64,000 nt of DNA from Weizmannia acidilactici (GTDB lineage: Bacteria > Bacillota > Bacilli > Bacillales > Bacillaceae_C), in the NCBI RefSeq assembly GCF_008974225.1, contig NZ_BKZR01000013.1, positions 1 to 64,000 of the forward strand, read 5' to 3'. The notes beneath the pieces are model-generated. The model made no database searches, was not told the origin of the DNA, and saw nothing but the letters and a program-made list of their open reading frames with translations. Below are positions 24,978-33,543 of the stretch, one piece after another; the first letter of the stretch is position 1, and each line of letters begins with the position of its first letter. Position numbers and translations under genes: made by a program.

Positions 24978-25508
24978 TTATTTCGTCCACCACTGTTCCA
25001 CAAGACCCGAAATGTACGGGGTATTTTTGATCATACCTTCCGCGACGGCAGACTGGCTCAGCGCAGTTTGGATGGAATCAATCGGCAGCAAGGATCCAAT
25101 GTACAGTATAATAAAGAGGATCAGATACAGCTCGGCAAAACCCAAGATTCCGCCCGCCCATCCGTTTATTTGTTTTAAAACCGGCAGCTGGGCCACAAAA
25201 GTAAGAGAAGACCCCACAATATTCAAAAAGATCCTTACGGCAAAGAAAAGGATGGCAAAAGCGATGATCCGGTAAAAAGCGGTCTCCATATCGGATTGGT
25301 GAACAAGAAGCGCAAACGGGCTTGTTTGACTGAAGGATGGGTAAGGAATCCACAGCTTAAGTTTTTCCGCCAGATCATCATACAGCATATAAGCGACAAT
25401 GGAGGCGATGGCAAACCCTGCAATATGAACAGCCTGCAGAATAAAGCCTTTCCGCTTTCCGTTAAAAAAACCGAGCACCAGCAACAAGATGATGATTATA
25501 TTAACCAT
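24978..25508 (-). CDS. yshB: CvpA-family membrane protein (YshB)
   Basis: A 176-residue protein with four hydrophobic helices. It has the CvpA pattern: MVNIIIILLLVLGFFNGKRKGFILQ at the start (a small-residue turn then RKGF), LYDDLAEKL after helix 2, and INGWAGGILGF before helix 4. CvpA proteins are linked to colicin V production in E. coli and to envelope functions, but the mechanism in Bacillus is unknown. The ATG overlaps the zapA stop (ATGGTTAA), so translation is coupled. A start 12 nt upstream is possible but its Shine-Dalgarno site would touch it. Confidence 0.88.
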   Translation of the reverse strand: MVNIIIILLLVLGFFNGKRKGFILQAVHIAGFAIASIVAYMLYDDLAEKLKLWIPYPSFSQTSPFALLVHQSDMETAFYRIIAFAILFFAVRIFLNIVGSSLTFVAQLPVLKQINGWAGGILGFAELYLILFIILYIGSLLPIDSIQTALSQSAVAEGMIKNTPYISGLVEQWWTK

Positions 25509-25773
25509 GTTCACCTTCATCCTTCTTTAATAATTGTAAATAATGCTGCTCAAGCAGCTCATACTGCTCTTTCAGCTTTATATAATCATGGACAGCATTC
25601 ACGGCTGTCAGGACAGCCAGTTTACTCGTATCTAATGAAGGATTCTTTGCACTGATTTCCCGCATTCTTTCATCGACCATCGAGGCAACTAAGCGAATAT
25701 GGCTTGCCGGATCCGTTCCAACTATGGTATATTGCTGTCCGTATATGCCGATTGTAATTCGGGTTTTTTCCAA
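25501..25773 (-). CDS. zapA: Cell division protein ZapA
   Basis: A 90-residue ZapA. The N-terminal half (TRITIGIYGQQYTIVGTDPASHI) is the globular part, and the second half (SKLAVLTAVNAVHDYIKLKEQYELLEQHYLQL) is a coiled coil. ZapA binds and bundles FtsZ protofilaments at the division ring. The start is TTG with GGGAGG upstream. It overlaps yshB and is divergent from rnhC, as in B. subtilis. Confidence 0.93.
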   Translation of the reverse strand: MEKTRITIGIYGQQYTIVGTDPASHIRLVASMVDERMREISAKNPSLDTSKLAVLTAVNAVHDYIKLKEQYELLEQHYLQLLKKDEGEHG

Positions 25774-25888
25774 TGTTGCTTGCCTCCCCTTTTAAGAATC
25801 CTATTCCTTATCATATCATGTTGGAAAACCCTTTGTCTAACACTGTCGAACATTTTCATACAAATCTCAATCCTCTGGAGGAATCAAA

Positions 25889-26821
25889 ATGTCCAATACT
25901 GTCATTCTGGCTTCACATTCAGCCATCCAGGAAATGAAAGAATATTATCAAACTGCCCAATTGAATAAAATACCTGCCGGCGCAATTTTTGCCGCGAAAA
26001 TCCCGGGATGCCAGGTCACCGCTTACCGGTCGGGAAAAGTGCTGTTTCAGGGGCCCGGAGGCGAAGCTGAAGCCGCAAAATGGGGAAAGGCAGTGGAAAA
26101 GAAGCCTGCTAGCGCTAAACCAAAAACTTCCGGCAACCCGCTGCCGCCGTATATTGGCTCGATGTCTGTCATCGGTTCCGATGAAGTCGGAACGGGTGAC
26201 TATTTCGGCCCTATCACGGTGGCCAGCACTTACGTAAAAAAAGACCAGATTCCGCTCTTAAAGGAATTGGGTGTGAAAGATTCGAAAGGATTGGCAGACC
26301 ATCAGATTGCAAGCATCGCAAAAGAACTGCTCCACTTTATCCCTTACAGCTTGTTGGTTTTGCCAAATGAAAAGTATAACCGGCTCCAGCAGTCCGGGAT
26401 GTCTCAGGGAAAAATGAAAGCCATGCTCCATAACCGCGCCCTCTACAATCTATTGCAAAAAATCGCGCCGGAAAAGCCGGATGCAATTTTAGTGGACCAG
26501 TTTGCTGAAGCCCCGACCTATTACCGGTATTTGCAAAACGAAAAAAATGTGGTGCGCGACAACGTGTTTTTCAGCACAAAAGGGGAGAGCGTCCATCTTG
26601 CGGTTGCGGCCGCTTCGATCCTGGCCAGGTACGCATTTGTGCGTGAGTTTGAAAAATTGGGCAAGGAAGCCGGGGGTGTGTTGCCAAAGGGGGCCGGGGC
26701 ACAGGTAGATGCCGCTTGTGCACGGCTGATCAAGGCACGCGGCTTGGACGTGCTGCCGCATTTTGTGAAACTCCATTTTGCCAATACGGAAAAAGCAAAG
26801 CGGATTGCGGGTGTAAAATAG
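25889..26821 (+). CDS. rnhC: Ribonuclease HIII
   Basis: A 310-residue RNase HIII, which degrades RNA in RNA-DNA hybrids. The N-terminal 80 residues are the substrate-binding domain special to HIII (FAAKIPGCQVTAYRSGKVLFQG). The catalytic core has D98-E99 in IGSDEVGTGDYFGP and D203 in AILVDQFAEA; E233 in STKGESVHLAVAAASI lies near the active site. The DE pair, rather than DD, and the N-terminal domain separate it from HII. The ATG follows GGAGGA. It is a plus-strand singleton with its own terminator. Confidence 0.96.
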   Translation: MSNTVILASHSAIQEMKEYYQTAQLNKIPAGAIFAAKIPGCQVTAYRSGKVLFQGPGGEAEAAKWGKAVEKKPASAKPKTSGNPLPPYIGSMSVIGSDEVGTGDYFGPITVASTYVKKDQIPLLKELGVKDSKGLADHQIASIAKELLHFIPYSLLVLPNEKYNRLQQSGMSQGKMKAMLHNRALYNLLQKIAPEKPDAILVDQFAEAPTYYRYLQNEKNVVRDNVFFSTKGESVHLAVAAASILARYAFVREFEKLGKEAGGVLPKGAGAQVDAACARLIKARGLDVLPHFVKLHFANTEKAKRIAGVK

Positions 26822-26840
26822 TTTCGATTTGGTTTCCAGG

Positions 26841-26872
26841 GCCTGTTCTTTTTTTGGAACAGGCTCATTTTT
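26841..26872 (+). terminator. rnhC terminator
   Basis: GCCTGTTC and GAACAGGC arms with a T-rich loop, then TCATTTTT, 20 nt after the rnhC stop. Confidence 0.85.
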
Positions 26873-26879
26873 ACACAGC

Positions 26880-27062
26880 TGATTCTCCCCGATTGCGGTT
26901 TCTTTCTCCAACGATTTTCGGTATTTTTCTTGCCTCTTGAAAAATGATCCCCATTTTCCATTTGTTTCTCGCCCGTATCACGGCTTCTACCCGATCCGGA
27001 TGTTTCTCCCCAATATTGAATTTTTTCTCGCCTATTTTTAATAAATGATCCCCGTTCTCCAT
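26880..27062 (-). repeat. A/G-rich degenerate repeat region, GAGAA roughly every 20 nt
   Basis: On the minus strand GGNGAGAA-like units recur about every 20 nt (GGCGAGAAA, GGGGAGAAAC, GGGTAGAAG, GGGCGAGAAAC, GTTGGAGAAAG, CGGGGAGAATC). A longer block, ATGGA-AA-GGGGATCATTT, occurs twice about 100 nt apart. All three minus frames read through much of it, giving Glu/Lys/Arg-rich peptides of up to 63 codons. I do not accept these as genes. This accounts for most of the 318-nt gap between rnhC and pheT. Confidence 0.6.
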
Positions 27063-27098
27063 GGAATTCCTGCCTGGTCATCCAATTAGATCATCATG

Positions 27099-27130
27099 AA
27101 AAAAGGAGAAGACCATCACGGCCTCTCCTC
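27099..27130 (-). terminator. pheST terminator
   Basis: GGAGAgGcC and GGTCTTCTCC arms followed by six Ts, 10 nt past the pheT stop. Confidence 0.85.
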
Positions 27131-27139
27131 ATTCACGAA

Positions 27140-29554
27140 TTATCCCCTTAATTCCGCGCCTGTTTTTTCTTTTACCGCAGCCAGCACTTTTTCATGCTGG
27201 GAAACTACTTCTTCATCCGTTAATGTGCGTTCCGGATCGTAATAAGTAAGCGAGAAGGCAATGGATTTTTTACCCGGTTCCATATGTTCGCCATCATACA
27301 AATCAAAAATGGAAACGGATTTCAACAGCGCACCGCCGGCTTCTTCAATAACAGTCTGCAAATGTCCGGCTTCCACACCCCGATCCACAACGAGAGCAAT
27401 ATCCCGAGTGACCGCCGGAAATCTCGGGATCGGCTGGTATTGAATCGGCTCAACCGGATAATCGTAAACCGGACCGAGCTTCAGTTCAAATACGTACGTT
27501 TCCTTAATGTCCAGCTCTTTTTGCACATTCGGATGCACCTGGCCGACAAAACCGATTACGTTCCCGCCAAGCAAAATTTTCGCCGTCCTTCCCGGATGCA
27601 GCCCGTCGATTTCCTGCGCCTGGAAAGATACTGCATCCGCAACGCCGAGTTTTTCAAACAAACCTTCCAAAATCCCCTTCGCGACGAAGAAATCCACGGC
27701 TTTCTTTTCGCCCTGCCAAAGGTTTGCGACCCAAAGTCCGGTAATGGCACCGGCGAGATGCTCCTGTTCTTCCGGCTGTTCTCCTTCCGCTTTTTTCAAA
27801 AAGACGTTGCCGACTTCATACAGTGCAACCGAGTTATTTTTGCGGGCAACATTATAGGCGACAGATTCAAGCAAATGCGGCAAAATGCTCAACCGCAAAA
27901 CGCTCCGCTCTTCGCTCATCGGCATGGAAATCCGGACAGGCTCACGTTTTTCAAGCGCGTACTGACGCGCTTTTTCTTCGCTTGTTAACGAATAGGTCGT
28001 TGCCTGGTACAATCCGGCGCCTTCCAAAAAACGTTTTGTTACGCGGCGTTTTTTCTGGATTTTTGTCAGACCTCCCTGTGTCCCGGCACCCGCCGGCAAT
28101 GTTTTCGGCAAATTGTCATAGCCGTACAAGCGCGCGACTTCCTCAATCAAATCTTCTTCGATTGTAATATCACCGCGGCGGGTCGGCACAACGACCGTGA
28201 AACGGCCGACTTCGTATTTTGCTTCAAACTGCAGGCGTTTAAAAATATCGAGTACTTCTTCCTGTGTGATATTTGTGCCGAGCACACGGTTGATTTTTTC
28301 AAGCGTAATCGTCACGACAGCAGGTTCTACCCGAAAATGGTTTGCTTCAACTATTCCGGAGAGCACTTCCCCGCCGGCATATTTGGCCATGAGCATCGCG
28401 GCCCTTTCAGCTGCCGGATACACGCGGTTCGGGTCAATCCCTTTTTCATAGCGGCTGCTGGCTTCGCTGCGCAGCCCGTGGTCTTTCGAAGCAGTGCGGA
28501 TCGTTTGAGCATCAAAATAAGCCGATTCAAGCAGAACGGTTGTCGTGCTATCGGATACTTCCGAATTGGCGCCACCCATCACACCGGCCATGGCGACAGG
28601 TACGGTGCCGTTTGTGATCACCAAATGGCTTGATTTTAACGTGCGTTCCTGATCATCAAGCGTCACTATTTTTTCGCCTTCGTGCGCCATGCGGACAACG
28701 ATTTCTTTCGAGCCGAGCTTGTCGTAGTCAAACGCATGGAGCGGCTGGCCGTATTCGAGCAAAATATAGTTCGTAATGTCGACCACATTGTTGTGCGGGC
28801 GGATCCCTTCAGCCATGAGGCGCACCTGCATCCAAAGCGGGGACGGGCCGATTTTTACATTGCGGATGACTTTTAGGGTATATAATGGCGCGGCTTCCTT
28901 CGCATCCACGCGCACCGAAATGGCTTCTGTTGCCTTGTCGGAAACTTCCTGCACTTCCGTTTCCGGCAGCTTCACGTCTCTGCCGAGAATCGCGGCCACT
29001 TCATATGCCACACCAAGCATGCTTAAGCAGTCCGCCCGGTTCGGGGTCAGGCCGAGTTCAATGATCGTATCATCCAAACCTAAAAGCGGCACCGCATCCT
29101 GCCCGACTTCCACATCATTTGGAAAAACATAAATCCCGTTTGCAAATTCTTTTTGCACGAGCTTACTTTCGACGCCGAGTTCCTGCAGCGAGCAGATCAT
29201 ACCGTTCGATTCCTCGCCGCGCAGCTTCGAGCGTTTGATTTTCACATGGCCCGGCAGCCAGGCGCCCGGTTTCGCAACCGCTACTTTCTGCCCTTTATCG
29301 ACATTCGGCGCGCCACAAATAATCTGTACCGGTTCGCCTTCCCCGATATCGACAAGGCATTTATTTAATTTATCGGCATTCGGATGTTTTTCTTTTTCGA
29401 GCACATGCCCGACGACGACATTTTTAATGCCTTCGCCCCTGAATTCAACGCTTTCGACTTCAATCCCGGTTCTCGTAATTTTTTCGGCCAGTTCTGCCGG
29501 CGAAATGCCGTCCAAATCCACATATTCCTGCAGCCATTTATATGAAACAAACAT
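27140..29554 (-). CDS. pheT: Phenylalanyl-tRNA synthetase beta subunit
   Basis: An 804-residue subunit of the alpha2-beta2 PheRS. Domains in order: N-terminal B1 (MFVSYKWLQEYVDL), an EMAP/tRNA-binding fold (about 40-155, VVVGHVLEKEKHPNADKLNKC and CGAPNV), B3/B4 editing region (SEASSRYEKGIDP nearby), B5 (VTITLEKINRVLGTNI), the inactive synthetase-like core, and a C-terminal anticodon-binding ferredoxin fold (YQPIPRFPAVTRDIALVVD). It charges tRNA-Phe together with PheS and removes Tyr-tRNA-Phe. It follows pheS by 14 nt with GGGAGG before its ATG. Confidence 0.97.
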   Translation of the reverse strand: MFVSYKWLQEYVDLDGISPAELAEKITRTGIEVESVEFRGEGIKNVVVGHVLEKEKHPNADKLNKCLVDIGEGEPVQIICGAPNVDKGQKVAVAKPGAWLPGHVKIKRSKLRGEESNGMICSLQELGVESKLVQKEFANGIYVFPNDVEVGQDAVPLLGLDDTIIELGLTPNRADCLSMLGVAYEVAAILGRDVKLPETEVQEVSDKATEAISVRVDAKEAAPLYTLKVIRNVKIGPSPLWMQVRLMAEGIRPHNNVVDITNYILLEYGQPLHAFDYDKLGSKEIVVRMAHEGEKIVTLDDQERTLKSSHLVITNGTVPVAMAGVMGGANSEVSDSTTTVLLESAYFDAQTIRTASKDHGLRSEASSRYEKGIDPNRVYPAAERAAMLMAKYAGGEVLSGIVEANHFRVEPAVVTITLEKINRVLGTNITQEEVLDIFKRLQFEAKYEVGRFTVVVPTRRGDITIEEDLIEEVARLYGYDNLPKTLPAGAGTQGGLTKIQKKRRVTKRFLEGAGLYQATTYSLTSEEKARQYALEKREPVRISMPMSEERSVLRLSILPHLLESVAYNVARKNNSVALYEVGNVFLKKAEGEQPEEQEHLAGAITGLWVANLWQGEKKAVDFFVAKGILEGLFEKLGVADAVSFQAQEIDGLHPGRTAKILLGGNVIGFVGQVHPNVQKELDIKETYVFELKLGPVYDYPVEPIQYQPIPRFPAVTRDIALVVDRGVEAGHLQTVIEEAGGALLKSVSIFDLYDGEHMEPGKKSIAFSLTYYDPERTLTDEEVVSQHEKVLAAVKEKTGAELRG

Positions 29555-29568
29555 CGCTTATTCCTCCC

Positions 29569-30606
29569 TTATTCTTGTACGGAAAACTGCTGTAAGAAAC
29601 GGATATCGTTCGTATAGAAATGGCGGATGTCATCGATGCCGTATTTTAGCATCGCAATCCGCTCCGGCCCCATGCCGAACGCAAAACCAGTGTACTTATC
29701 GGCATCAAATCCGGACATTGTTAACACGCGCGGATGTACCATGCCGGCCCCTAAAATTTCAATCCAGCCGGTGCCTTTGCATACATGGCAGCCGTGCCCT
29801 CCGCACATTTTGCACGAAATATCCATTTCAACAGATGGTTCGGTGAACGGGAAAAAGCTCGGACGCAGACGGATTTCGCGGTCTTCACCGAACATTTTTT
29901 TCGCAAAAACTTCAAGGGTGCCTTTTAAATCAGCCATGGTGATGTTTTCATCCACGACAAGCCCTTCAATCTGCATAAACTGGTGAGAATGTGTCGCATC
30001 GTCGTTATCGCGTCGGTACACTTTCCCCGGGCAGATGATTTTAACAGGGCCTTTGCCATGATGCTTCTCAAGCGTCCTTGCCTGGTTCGGCGACGTATGG
30101 GTCCTGAGCAAAATTTCCCCGGTAATATAAAAGGTGTCCTGCATATCACGCGCCGGATGCCCTTTCGGCAAGTTCAGCGCTTCGAAATTGTAATAATCGG
30201 TTTCCACTTCCGGCCCTTCGGCAATTTTGTATCCCATCCCGATGAACAAGTCTTCAATTTCCTCGATGACTTTTGTAAGCGGATGTTGGTTTCCTGTTTT
30301 TACCGGGCGACCCGGCAGCGTGACATCAATTTTTTCGGATGCCAGTTGCTTTTCGATGGCTTCCGCTTCCAAAGCGACCTGTTTCTTTTCAATCCCGGTT
30401 TGGATCGCAACCCTTACCGCATTGGCGAGCGCACCCATTTTCGGCCGCTTTTCCGCCGATAATTTGCCCATCCCGCGCAGGACTTCCGTAATCGGCCCTT
30501 TTTTGCCGAGATAGGCAACGCGAATGTCGTTTAATGTTTTTAAATCGGCCGCTTCTTCGATTTTGGCGAGGGCTTCAGTTTGCAGTTCTTTTAATCTTTC
30601 TTCCAT
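29569..30606 (-). CDS. pheS: Phenylalanyl-tRNA synthetase alpha subunit
   Basis: The 345-residue catalytic subunit. An N-terminal coiled coil (about 1-85) contacts tRNA. The class II core has TGNQHPLTKVIEEIEDLF, motif 2 near CPGKVYRRDNDDATHSHQFMQIEG, and motif 3 GFAFGMGPERIAMLKYG. An unusual cysteine-rich insert, CKMCGGHGCHVCKGTGW, is normal for bacterial PheS. The ATG has AAAGGAGG at good spacing. Expression is controlled by the T-box leader upstream. Confidence 0.97.
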   Translation of the reverse strand: MEERLKELQTEALAKIEEAADLKTLNDIRVAYLGKKGPITEVLRGMGKLSAEKRPKMGALANAVRVAIQTGIEKKQVALEAEAIEKQLASEKIDVTLPGRPVKTGNQHPLTKVIEEIEDLFIGMGYKIAEGPEVETDYYNFEALNLPKGHPARDMQDTFYITGEILLRTHTSPNQARTLEKHHGKGPVKIICPGKVYRRDNDDATHSHQFMQIEGLVVDENITMADLKGTLEVFAKKMFGEDREIRLRPSFFPFTEPSVEMDISCKMCGGHGCHVCKGTGWIEILGAGMVHPRVLTMSGFDADKYTGFAFGMGPERIAMLKYGIDDIRHFYTNDIRFLQQFSVQE

Positions 30607-30637
30607 TATGCTGTACCTCCTTTAGTTTTCGGGCGTT

Positions 30638-30904
30638 AAAAAACCCCGCCCCAAGCAAAGGGACGAGGTTGTATGTATCGCGGTACCACCCTAATTAACA
30701 TAATAAAATTATGTTCACTCATTGGGATAACGGCTTTGCACCGTCCCGCCTTTACATTGCACAGGCAATGGTCCAAGCGGCAACTCGAGGGGTGAACTTC
30801 GCTTTATTTCCCCATAAAAATGCTTCCAGTCTGCGGCATTTTTTCCCTGCATGGCGAGCATAAAGCTACTTTTCCCTGTCATTGTTTTTGACATTTTTCA
30901 GTTA
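30638..30904 (-). promoter_or_regulatory. T-box leader of pheST (tRNA-Phe sensing)
   Basis: The minus strand contains the T-box core AGGGTGGTACCGCG (30679-30692), which pairs with the NCCA end of uncharged tRNA. It is followed by terminator stem CCTCGTCCC/GGGGCGGGG and six Ts (30638-30669). Upstream is a long stem I region in which GTTCACC gives a candidate specifier codon UUC (30794-30796) for phenylalanine. Uncharged tRNA-Phe should favour antitermination and raise pheST expression. Confidence 0.92.
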
Positions 30905-30910
30905 TTTTTT

Positions 30911-30939
30911 ATTATAGCGGGATGCGCCCGGGATTTCAA
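30911..30939 (-). promoter_or_regulatory. Sigma-A promoter of pheST
   Basis: TTGAAA, 17-nt spacer, TATAAT on the minus strand, just before the T-box leader and 16 nt past the RNA methyltransferase stop. Confidence 0.8.
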
Positions 30940-30954
30940 ACGGATTTTAGAATT

Positions 30955-31710
30955 TTAGTCACGCATTGCAAAATCGTACATCAAAATCCCGGCAGCAACT
31001 GCGACGTTCAGCGATTCGCTTTTGCCGAAAATCGGGATGTATAAGTTTTGTTCGGTTTTGGCGAGCAAATCCGGATTTACACCACTTCCTTCATTGCCGA
31101 CAAGGATGGCAAACGAGTCCCCAGGATCCACTTCACGGTAAGAAACGCCATTATCAAGCGCTGTCCCGTAAACCGGAACGTCCGCTTCCTTCAGTTTTTC
31201 GATCCACATGTTTAAATCGCCCTTTAACAGGTCGACATGCAGATGGCTCCCTTGTGCGGCGCGCAAAACTTTCGGGCTGTACGCTTCAGCAGAGCCTTTC
31301 CCTAAAATTACGGCATCAAACCCGGCGGCGTCGGCTGTACGGATCATCGTGCCGATATTGCCGGGATCCTGGACGGCATCAATGAGCAGGAAACGTTTGC
31401 CGATGATTTTGGACGGCTGTTTCTTCATCCGGCACACGGCAAAAATGCCTTGGCTTGTTTCCGTATTGGCAAGGGCTTTGCTGATTTCATGCGCCACCGT
31501 TGTAACGGGCAGCCCTTCGATATCCCAAGAATCCGGCATTGTGACGCCTTCTTCAAGTATGATTTCAAGCACAACTTTTTCTTTCAGCGCTTCTTCGACC
31601 GGATGGAATCCTTCCAGCAAATAGGTAAACGTTTTTCCGCGTTCTTTTTTCGTGCTGAGTTTTTTCCAATGTTTCACTTGCGGGTTTTGCAAGGATTGAA
31701 TGAATTTCAC
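30955..31710 (-). CDS. ysgA: TrmH/SpoU-family RNA 2'-O-methyltransferase (YsgA)
   Basis: A 251-residue SPOUT enzyme. The N-terminal part (KFIQSLQNPQVKHWKKLSTKKERG and LLEGFHPVEEAL) is the substrate-binding domain. The SpoU motifs follow: DAVQDPGNIGTMIRTADAAGFDAV, ILVGNEGSGV and YIPIFGKSESLNVAVAAGILMY, which form the knotted SAM site. It probably 2'-O-methylates a ribose in rRNA or tRNA; the exact target cannot be read from sequence. The start is GTG. It precedes pheS as in B. subtilis but has a separate promoter between. Confidence 0.92.
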   Translation of the reverse strand: MKFIQSLQNPQVKHWKKLSTKKERGKTFTYLLEGFHPVEEALKEKVVLEIILEEGVTMPDSWDIEGLPVTTVAHEISKALANTETSQGIFAVCRMKKQPSKIIGKRFLLIDAVQDPGNIGTMIRTADAAGFDAVILGKGSAEAYSPKVLRAAQGSHLHVDLLKGDLNMWIEKLKEADVPVYGTALDNGVSYREVDPGDSFAILVGNEGSGVNPDLLAKTEQNLYIPIFGKSESLNVAVAAGILMYDFAMRD

Positions 31711-31753
31711 CGTACCTGCTCCCTCATATCAAAGTTATATCTTGAAATAGTAT

Positions 31754-31783
31754 ACATAAAAACAGCGGGCTTGTGAAATGCTA
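31754..31783 (+). promoter_or_regulatory. Candidate sigma-G promoter of sspI
   Basis: ACATAA and AATGCTA separated by 17 nt resemble the forespore sigma-G pattern (GHATR, about 18 nt, CATNNTA). It lies about 30 nt before the sspI start. Weak on its own, supported by sspI being sigma-G dependent in B. subtilis. Confidence 0.45.
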
Positions 31784-31814
31784 CCATTGAATTTGGATGA
31801 AAGGAGTGCCTGTG

Positions 31815-32027
31815 ATGAATTTGGATTTGCGGAAAGCTGTCATCCATAACGTAAGCGGGGACACACAGAAACAGCTGGAAGATACGATTGTGGATGCCAT
31901 TCAAAGAGGTGAAGAAAAAATGCTGCCGGGGCTTGGCGTCCTGTTTGAAGTGATTTGGAACAATGCGGATGCAAACGAAAAGAAAATGATGCTGGAAACG
32001 CTCGAGCATGGGCTGAAACAGGCGTAG
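31815..32027 (+). CDS. sspI: Small acid-soluble spore protein I
   Basis: A 70-residue SspI, found only in the dormant spore core of Bacillus. The sequence NLDLRKAVIHNVSG followed by EEKMLPGLGVLFEVIW and NEKKMMLETLEHGL is diagnostic. I start at the ATG behind AAAGGAG; an in-frame ATG six codons upstream would give a longer, less typical protein. Unlike alpha/beta SASP its role is not clear. It is convergent with the oxidoreductase gene across a shared repeat element and terminator. Confidence 0.95.
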   Translation: MNLDLRKAVIHNVSGDTQKQLEDTIVDAIQRGEEKMLPGLGVLFEVIWNNADANEKKMMLETLEHGLKQA

Positions 32028-32040
32028 CCGGGGAGCCCGG

Positions 32041-32272
32041 GGTGCTGTCCCAAAAGTCGGTAAACTGAACTTAGTGGGCTAAAATTTTCCCGTGAAAATG
32101 GTTCTGGGAAGTTTACTCAAGACCGTTTGAGCAAAACTTTCCTAATAAAATGGTTTTGAGAAGCTTACTCACGACCGTTAGAGGAAAATAATACTCCTGA
32201 AACAGTTCTTAGAAGCTTTATAAAGGTCATTTAAATAAAATTTCTGCTTAAAGGGGCTTTTTGGACAGCCCC
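32041..32272. mobile_element. MITE-like element with inverted ends and three internal ~53-nt repeats
   Basis: The left end GGTGCTGTCCCAAAAGTC is matched in inverted form by the right end (GGGGCTGTCCAAAAAGCC on the minus strand). Inside are three degenerate tandem units of about 50-54 nt, recognisable by AATGGTTcTGGGAAGtTTACTC, then ACGACCGTTaGAGG, and so on. No transposase is encoded. Ends of this kind (GGGGCTGTCCCAAAA) are common in Firmicute insertion sequences, so this is probably a non-autonomous derivative or remnant. Confidence 0.65.
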
Positions 32273-32276
32273 TTTT
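32250..32276 (+). terminator. Bidirectional terminator between sspI and the oxidoreductase gene
   Basis: AAAGGGGCT and AGCCCCTTTT arms around a TTTTGGAC loop; it forms the right end of the repeat element and has T runs both ways. It could serve sspI on plus and the oxidoreductase gene on minus. Confidence 0.75.
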
Positions 32277-32279
32277 ATA

Positions 32280-33317
32280 TCACAATTTTATCACGCTTGG
32301 GCTCGGCTGTTCAAAGCCCCTTTCCAAAATTTCCATGTTGGCCAGTAATTCCTCATCGCGGACAAGTTTTTCGGCACCGTTGATTATACTCTCATACATT
32401 AGGTCATAGATGCGGCCGTAATCGCCTTGCGGTGTCGGCACTGTTTCTTCCACGATGTTTCCTTCCGCATCGATGTAAGTAAGTTTACCATATGCTTCTT
32501 CCGGATCCACCCCAAAATTTTCGCTGCCCGGCATTTTCCCAGCTTTCAGGCATGTTTCCTGCTGGTCAATGCCATATTTGATAAAGCTCCCTTTCGTGCC
32601 GTGGAGAATCCATTTCGGATATGGGTCGAGCACAAGGTGGCTCGTTTTCACAATAGCTTTAAAATTATCATAGAAAAGCTGGACTTCATACAGGTCGTCC
32701 GGATTTTCTGTGTTCCGTACCGAACGGATATCATAGGCAGCATGGTGCGGGCGCCCGAACAACGAAATCATCTGGTCAATCGTATGGACACCGAGGCCGT
32801 ACAATGCCCCTTCATAATACTTTCCGGGGGCACTTGGCGCATCCGGCCTATAATAATCAAAATGCGATTCAATTTCGACGAGTCCGCCGATTTTTCCGCT
32901 TTGGAGCACTTCTTTCACGGCGAGAAAATCCCCGTCAAATCGCCGGTTTTGATAGGGCATCGCAACCAGCCCTTTTTCTTTTGCCAGTGCTGTGATCTCC
33001 TCAGCTTCTTTTTTTGTTGTGCAAAAAGGTTTTTCGACAAGGATATGTTTCCCGGCTTCCAGGCAAAGTTTCGCATATTCGTAGTGGGAATCGGGAGGCG
33101 TGCAAATGGACACCATTTGAATGTCCCCGTCATTCAGTATGTCTTCAATTTGGTTAGTAAAAAAGATTCCTCTTCCTTCGTATTGTTGTTCAAGTTCCGG
33201 TTTCCGTTCACGATTATAAATGGATTTCACCCGAATGGAGTCCCGGATCAAAACATAAGGCAAATGATAACGGTTTGTGCTTTTGCCAAATCCGATGTAA
33301 GCAATTGTAAGTGGCAT
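32280..33317 (-). CDS. Gfo/Idh/MocA-family NAD(P)-dependent oxidoreductase
   Basis: A 345-residue dehydrogenase. The N-terminal Rossmann fold has AYIGFGKS and VSICTPPDSHYEYAKLCLEAGKH followed by the family hallmark VEKPF (Lys probably catalytic). The C-terminal half contains QNRRFDGDF and GLGVHTIDQ, with a conserved histidine. It resembles YdgJ of E. coli and IolW of B. subtilis (NADP-dependent scyllo-inositol dehydrogenase), but subfamily and substrate cannot be assigned here. The ATG follows AAAGGGGG. It stands alone; no sugar transport or inositol genes are nearby. Confidence 0.85.
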   Translation of the reverse strand: MPLTIAYIGFGKSTNRYHLPYVLIRDSIRVKSIYNRERKPELEQQYEGRGIFFTNQIEDILNDGDIQMVSICTPPDSHYEYAKLCLEAGKHILVEKPFCTTKKEAEEITALAKEKGLVAMPYQNRRFDGDFLAVKEVLQSGKIGGLVEIESHFDYYRPDAPSAPGKYYEGALYGLGVHTIDQMISLFGRPHHAAYDIRSVRNTENPDDLYEVQLFYDNFKAIVKTSHLVLDPYPKWILHGTKGSFIKYGIDQQETCLKAGKMPGSENFGVDPEEAYGKLTYIDAEGNIVEETVPTPQGDYGRIYDLMYESIINGAEKLVRDEELLANMEILERGFEQPSPSVIKL

Positions 33318-33543
33318 GGCGCGTCCCCCTTTTTATGTATACTCTTTCTCAAATTGTATATCTTTTTGCAGGGAATCTTCCAATGATTTTAGCTAAAAAC
33401 TTGGGGGACAAATATCCCCTGCCGCTATCTTTTGCTGTACCGCCGATATTTTGGCAGCTTTTCGCCAATAAATTATTTTAAGGGCGGAATACCTTGTAAA
33501 AACAAGCTTTTTTGGGAGATTCCCTGTTTCCACGCCGCATACA

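Noticed and set aside
24735..25275. Two overlapping plus-strand frames (147 and 172 codons) opposite yshB
   Set aside because: Antisense to a well-supported CvpA-family gene, with no recognisable motif or start signal.
26871..27062. 63-codon Glu/Lys-rich frame (MENGDHLLKIGEKK...)
   Set aside because: Entirely made of the periodic repeat, without a Shine-Dalgarno site; the openness is explained by composition.
26521..27081. 186-codon minus-strand frame running through the GAGAA repeat and into rnhC
   Set aside because: Half lies antisense to rnhC, and the other half is repeat-derived low complexity open in other frames too.
30607..30954. Possible small RNA gene between ysgA and pheS
   Set aside because: Fully explained as the pheST promoter and T-box leader.
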